From Datnioides undecimradiatus (lineage: Eukaryota > Chordata > Actinopteri > Lobotiformes > Datnioididae): DNA of 64,000 nucleotides. Position 1 is the first letter of the stretch. Every line of letters begins with the position of its first letter. The notes under the pieces are model-generated. The model worked only from the letters and a program-made list of their open reading frames with translations, was not told where the DNA came from and searched no databases. The stretch spans positions 367,501 through 431,500 of the forward strand of contig WARS01000009.1 of the NCBI GenBank assembly GCA_008933995.1, read 5' to 3'. This document shows positions 60,236 to 64,000 of the stretch, one piece after another. Both the position numbers and the translations under genes were made by a program.

Positions 60236-61735
60236 TAGACGCATCAGGACCACTTACGGCCGCGGGGAGAGAGGCGCAGAGTGTGCTTCGGCGAAGCAGA
60301 AGCACATCTAAAAGCTGATAACTGCCTCTATGAATACAGACACATCCACAGTGACATTTATAGACAGCCATTAGACTTTAGGCTGTTACTTTGTTGACAG
60401 TTTAAGACATCCATTTGCTCCGGTGCTCGGTATTGTTTGGTGCTTTGCAGAGTTTTAAATGCACGTAGGCCATACGGGTGCCTGGGAGTTCACTGTCAAA
60501 GTTGTATTGGTGCAAGATGACGGCAGAAGTCACGATCCGGGAAGGGAAAGTCACATTCAGCTGTTGCTTTTCATATTGAGACAAACAGGGTCGTGAGCAC
60601 GAACTGGCGCCGGCATAAAGGTAATAACTTTTTAAGTTGATGTGACGTGAAAAACAACTTTTTAAGCTCTTTTACATTATTTGCTCCATCACACTGTGCA
60701 GCAATTTAACAATAAATGCCAAAAGAAGCCCTAATATGTCACGATATTAACCAATAATATCATGACATTCACAGAGCTAACATTAGTTAGCTAGCTAGCA
60801 CCAGTATGGTACATCAGTGAGTCCTCTTCACCCAGACCTAGAAGCTTTCATCCGACTGTGAATCACCGCAACTCCGCCATGAGTTGCAGGCGTCCAGTAG
60901 GTGTGGTCAGGTTGATGATCACTGGAAACACCTGGGCCGCGCGTGCACAGCCCTGTTAAAGTCAGTGTTGGAGAGAGAAAGGGGAAGCTGTGCTCTCTCT
61001 GCTCGAGTTCTCACCATGCAGCGCCACGCTCACTGATTTGCCATGCATGCACACACACAAACGCTACTGATTTACTGACAAACTCTTGATTTCATTGCTT
61101 TATAAATCCAGGGGACCTCCAGGTTCTGTCAGTCATGACACAGTTTCATCTGAACATTCATTTAAAGTTCAAAAAGACCAAAGAGCGTGACAAAGCATTG
61201 TTATTTGTCAGGCTGGGAATGTGTTTTTATCGCTTTGACCATTGGTTCTATAGGCTACAATGAACTCAGCATTGAATAAGACAAGCTAACAGTTTAGCTG
61301 GATGCTGTGATCTCGCTAATAATCACTGTTGCAACAACATCGTGTTATTGTTTGTTTTAAGCTGGTAAATATAAACCAGCGCTCTTGTTATTCTGGCGAG
61401 AACAGTCTCATTTAATTATAGGGAAACTGTTGCCTGTTACCGATCCCTCATTTGACCTTCTCCACCGTGCTCGGTACATTTGATAGTTCGCTTTCTCCCG
61501 CACGCCCACAGTGTATCGCCATCTCGACTCCAGAGCAGAACAGATCTGCCGTTTGAAGTAACACCTCTGCTTTCAATCGAACACACTCTCTCAGTCCGGC
61601 GTCCGCAGCAGGTTCACTTGACCCGGCTCGGGGGCCGCGTCAATTTTTAGACAAACATTCAGTCTTTTACTGAGCTCCCAGGGTGCTAATGTATAGCCAT
61701 TAACCGTGGTCCAACACGCAGACACGCACGGGGGA
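60236..61735. other. Gene-free stretch, unique
   Basis: No supportable gene or recognised repeat. Frames do not exceed 86 codons. Confidence 0.5.
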
Positions 61736-61777
61736 GCGCACACGAAGCGCACACGAAGCGCACACGAAGCGCACAAA
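61736..61777. repeat. 11-bp tandem repeat, 3.6 units
   Basis: GCGCACACGAA occurs three times without mismatch at 61736, 61747 and 61758, followed by a partial unit GCGCACAAAA. Confidence 0.95.
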
Positions 61778-61925
61778 ATGGATTTCAGACATTTCTCTCT
61801 GTTAAATGACACCGAACCCAAAACAGACATTTGTGCAAAACACACACTTTTGTACGCAGAGGATAAAATCTCACAGTTCATAAATGTGCAAGTGCATGTA
61901 AATGTCTTCCATCTTTCTCCTCTAA

Positions 61926-61949
61926 ACACACACACACACACACACACAC
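61926..61949. repeat. (AC)n microsatellite
   Basis: A pure AC run of 12 units. Confidence 0.95.
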
Positions 61950-62075
61950 TCAATCCCCAATCCTCTGGAACTGGAGATTGCCTCCCACACACCAGTGCAT
62001 TGTGGGTACAGTACTGACTAATCGCTGTGTCACAAGTATACCGTGCTGCATCTCTCTCCACTAATGTGATGGTGC

Positions 62076-62079
<4 letters not shown>

Positions 62080-62116
<37 letters not shown>

Positions 62117-62191
62117 TTCACAGGTCTAGAGAGCAGCAACTCTCCTCATCATCCAAATGTTTCTTATTGTGCGGTGTGTGTGTAGCAGTGT

Positions 62192-62241
<50 letters not shown>

Positions 62242-62331
62242 CATTGAGGGGAAATGAGTGCTCCTTATTTGGCCTGACAGGGCAATGAGCCGCTGAGACG
62301 AGATGAGCCTTATTTATCGGGCTCTGGGCCG

Positions 62332-62408
<77 letters not shown>
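62080..62408. repeat. Cluster of three long (TG)n microsatellites
   Basis: Runs at 62080-62111, 62195-62239 and 62331-62408. The last is about 78 bp with a single TTTG interruption and is the longest dinucleotide tract in the window. The two short spacers (62112-62194 and 62240-62330) are of normal complexity. Confidence 0.95.
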
Positions 62409-62409
<1 letters not shown>

Positions 62410-62660
62410 TCCCAGAGTTTCTGTGCCCCTCAGACTAAAATGATCACAGCGCTGCAGTAGTGCACTCTCGTCACTGTGTGTGCTGACAGCATAATTGGTT
62501 GGCCTGGCATTTCAATTCACCACTGCTAGATTGCTGTGGGGCTACTCCATTCTCTGCCCTGTTAGCCACCGCTGCTAATAATCCGAGGGAGACGGAGGCC
62601 ACGGCGGCGTTCTCGCTGCCCAGTCCAGTCCGGTCCGACGGACACGCGCGCAGTTGAAGC
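62409..62660. promoter_or_regulatory. Possible conserved regulatory block
   Basis: Directly after the TG tract is repeat-free sequence with TAAAATGATCACAGC, GCATAATTGGTTGGCCTGGCATTTCAATTCACC (homeodomain-like core beside NFI-like TTGGC/GCCA halves) and GCTAATAATCCGAGG. Density of such cores is what one sees in vertebrate enhancers. No conservation data. Confidence 0.25.
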
Positions 62661-62835
62661 TGATGTAACGTGAAAGATATGAAATTTACATCGAATGCAG
62701 TTTTCAAACCCAAACTTTCTGGCAGCTTTTCTCCTAAACTGAGTTAAAACTTAATCAGAGTTTAACCAGAGTTACAGCAACAAATTTCCTTAAACTGATC
62801 ATAAATTCCACTTATTCTGAGCCTCTGCGCGGCCA

Positions 62836-62978
62836 TTTTGGATCTCTTTTCAGTTGTTTTGTGTCTCTTTGTGGTCGTTTTCAGTCTCTCTGTGGTCGTT
62901 TCACGCCTCCCTGTTGTTGTTTTGCATCTCTTTGTGACCCGTGTTCATCTGTTCGTGATCATTTTGCATCTCTCCTCT
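62836..62978. repeat. 21-bp minisatellite, about 6.5 units
   Basis: Units start at 62836, 62857, 62878, 62899, 62920, 62941 and 62962 without indels. Examples are TTTTGTGTCTCTTTGTGGTCG, TTTTCAGTCTCTCTGTGGTCG and TTTTGCATCTCTTTGTGACCC. The consensus is close to TTTTGNRTCTCTTTGTGGTCG. Units differ by a few substitutions. I know similar GTCTCTTTGTGGTCGTTTT arrays from fish DNA. Confidence 0.9.
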
Positions 62979-64000
62979 GTCCTCTAATTCAGTTTCGTTG
63001 TGATGAATAACGGCTGATTAGTGTCTTAGACTTACTTTTAGTCTTATAGCATTTTATGTCATTAGCATTTAGCATTTGTTTGTTTGTTAGGAATTAGGAA
63101 AGGAAAGGAATTAGGAAAATTTCATTTCATGCATTGGGAACTGAACTGAACTGCATTGCATGCATTAACAGTGCAAGTTAATGCAGTTAAAGTCATGGTC
63201 AACAGCTAAAAAAGCAAAAGAAGTACTTGCATTCTTCTTCTCTGGTGTTCTTTTCGATGAGCTCCTCCTCTATAAGGCCACATAAGTGTTGTCGTGACCC
63301 ACATCTCTCGTCCGTAACAGTGAGCGCCGTCGTTGTGCACCTCTGCGTTGCTCTGGGTTATTGCCATCAACACCTCTGCTTTTCATAGTGGCTCAGTGAG
63401 TGTTTTAACACTTGTTGCACTCTCCACTGTGTCTGGTATGGTATCTGATAATGTTTGATAAAAAGGCAAAGTATTTGTCTTTGTTATCTTTGCTGTTCAT
63501 CTCTCAACACCTCAGCCTGACACCAGCAGAAGGTGGACTGGACTAGATCTCTGGCCGCTGTGCTTATCTGTGGCTGACAGTGTTTGGTATCTTTGTGTCC
63601 TTGCTTAGACCATCAGGGTTCCTCCTTAAGCCTGTAAACGTTGTGCAAACGATCTTAATGGCTTTCCATCACTCTGCACATGTATCAGTTCAGAAAGACA
63701 GGGACTTGAGTTTAAGACGCACAATGAAAGCTGATGTTGAGGTGAACATGGAGCTGCACCCTGATCTACCTAACAGGACTGACTGTGGTTTCCAGGGTCC
63801 ATTAGTCCTAAACCCCTTGAACCAAAAACCCATTTGTCCAACAAAACAAAAGCCCACAGCTCCAATAGCCCTTTGATCTGATTCTTGATGTTTTATGCCC
63901 TTAAGATGAGTTTGTTAGTCATTAAAATATGCGATATCCTGAATGCGACTTTTCGGAACAACGGGCCATCGAAGCCATGGGAATTTGTTTTTAGTATAAC
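62979..64000. other. Gene-free end of window
   Basis: No supportable gene. Short direct repeats (AGGAATTAGGAAAGGAAAGGAATTAGGAAAA at about 63090-63119 and ACTGAACTGAACTGCATTGCATGCATT at 63141-63167) lie in AT-rich sequence. The 98-codon frame at 63580-63876 ends at a stop and has no recognisable domain. Confidence 0.5.

Noticed and set aside
61591-62139. 182-codon open frame on the minus strand, the longest in the window
   Set aside because: It crosses two dinucleotide runs (His-Thr and Val-Cys stretches) and the 11-bp tandem repeat; no domain is recognisable in the remainder.
63580-63876. 98-codon plus frame near the window end
   Set aside because: No domain recognised, no good splice sites seen at its borders, C-terminal half Lys/Pro-rich from CCA/AAA-type DNA.

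Overview
The window looks like non-coding nuclear DNA from a ray-finned fish, most likely a percomorph teleost. I base this on three things visible in the sequence. First, there is a very high density of (CA)n/(TG)n microsatellites, more than thirty tracts in 64 kb. Second, there are decayed non-LTR retrotransposon pieces whose translations match the LINE types common in fish. Third, there are several interspersed repeat families I recognise from teleost genomes, including a short TTAA-flanked inverted-repeat element, tRNA-related SINEs and an element with a CTTCCTGTTTTATTTTGAA core. Species and chromosome cannot be read from the sequence.

I find no host protein-coding gene that I can support. 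The open frames are short (longest 182 codons), most are low-complexity translations of CA, GA or pyrimidine tracts or are antisense to repeats, and none reads as a conserved domain except the retroelement remnants. One short frame near 51.88 kb has a signal-peptide-like start followed by a plausible splice donor, and I report it only as a weak candidate exon. The window is best read as a large intron, or intergenic space near a developmental gene. This is suggested by several AT-rich, homeodomain-site-rich blocks of normal complexity that resemble conserved non-coding elements. That reading is inference.

Layout: 0-5 kb is unique sequence with a CA cluster at 4.27-4.66 kb. At 5.06-5.43 kb is a broken LINE fragment. 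5.4-13 kb is mostly unique, with a regulatory-looking block near 9 kb. SINE-like pieces lie at 13.2, 18.6 and 23.8 kb, and a LINE 3' end on the minus strand at 19.2 kb. At 24.8-25.3, 35.0-35.3 and 46.4-46.5 kb are three copies of one dispersed family. At 28.1-28.65 kb is a frameshifted reverse transcriptase C-terminal piece. At 36.5 and 44.0 kb are two copies of the short inverted-repeat element, the second with both ends. At 54.8-56.15 kb is the most complete retroelement: a 5'-truncated LINE on the minus strand with a 20-bp tandem array in its 3' region, next to a SINE-like repeat. At 59.85-60.24 kb is a decayed ~80-bp minisatellite, at 62.08-62.41 kb the densest TG cluster, and at 62.84-62.98 kb a 21-bp minisatellite.

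There are no operons or gene systems to integrate. I did not find a new biological system here. The items most worth a second look are the TTAA element, the minisatellites, the blocks that might be conserved enhancers, and the weak candidate exon.
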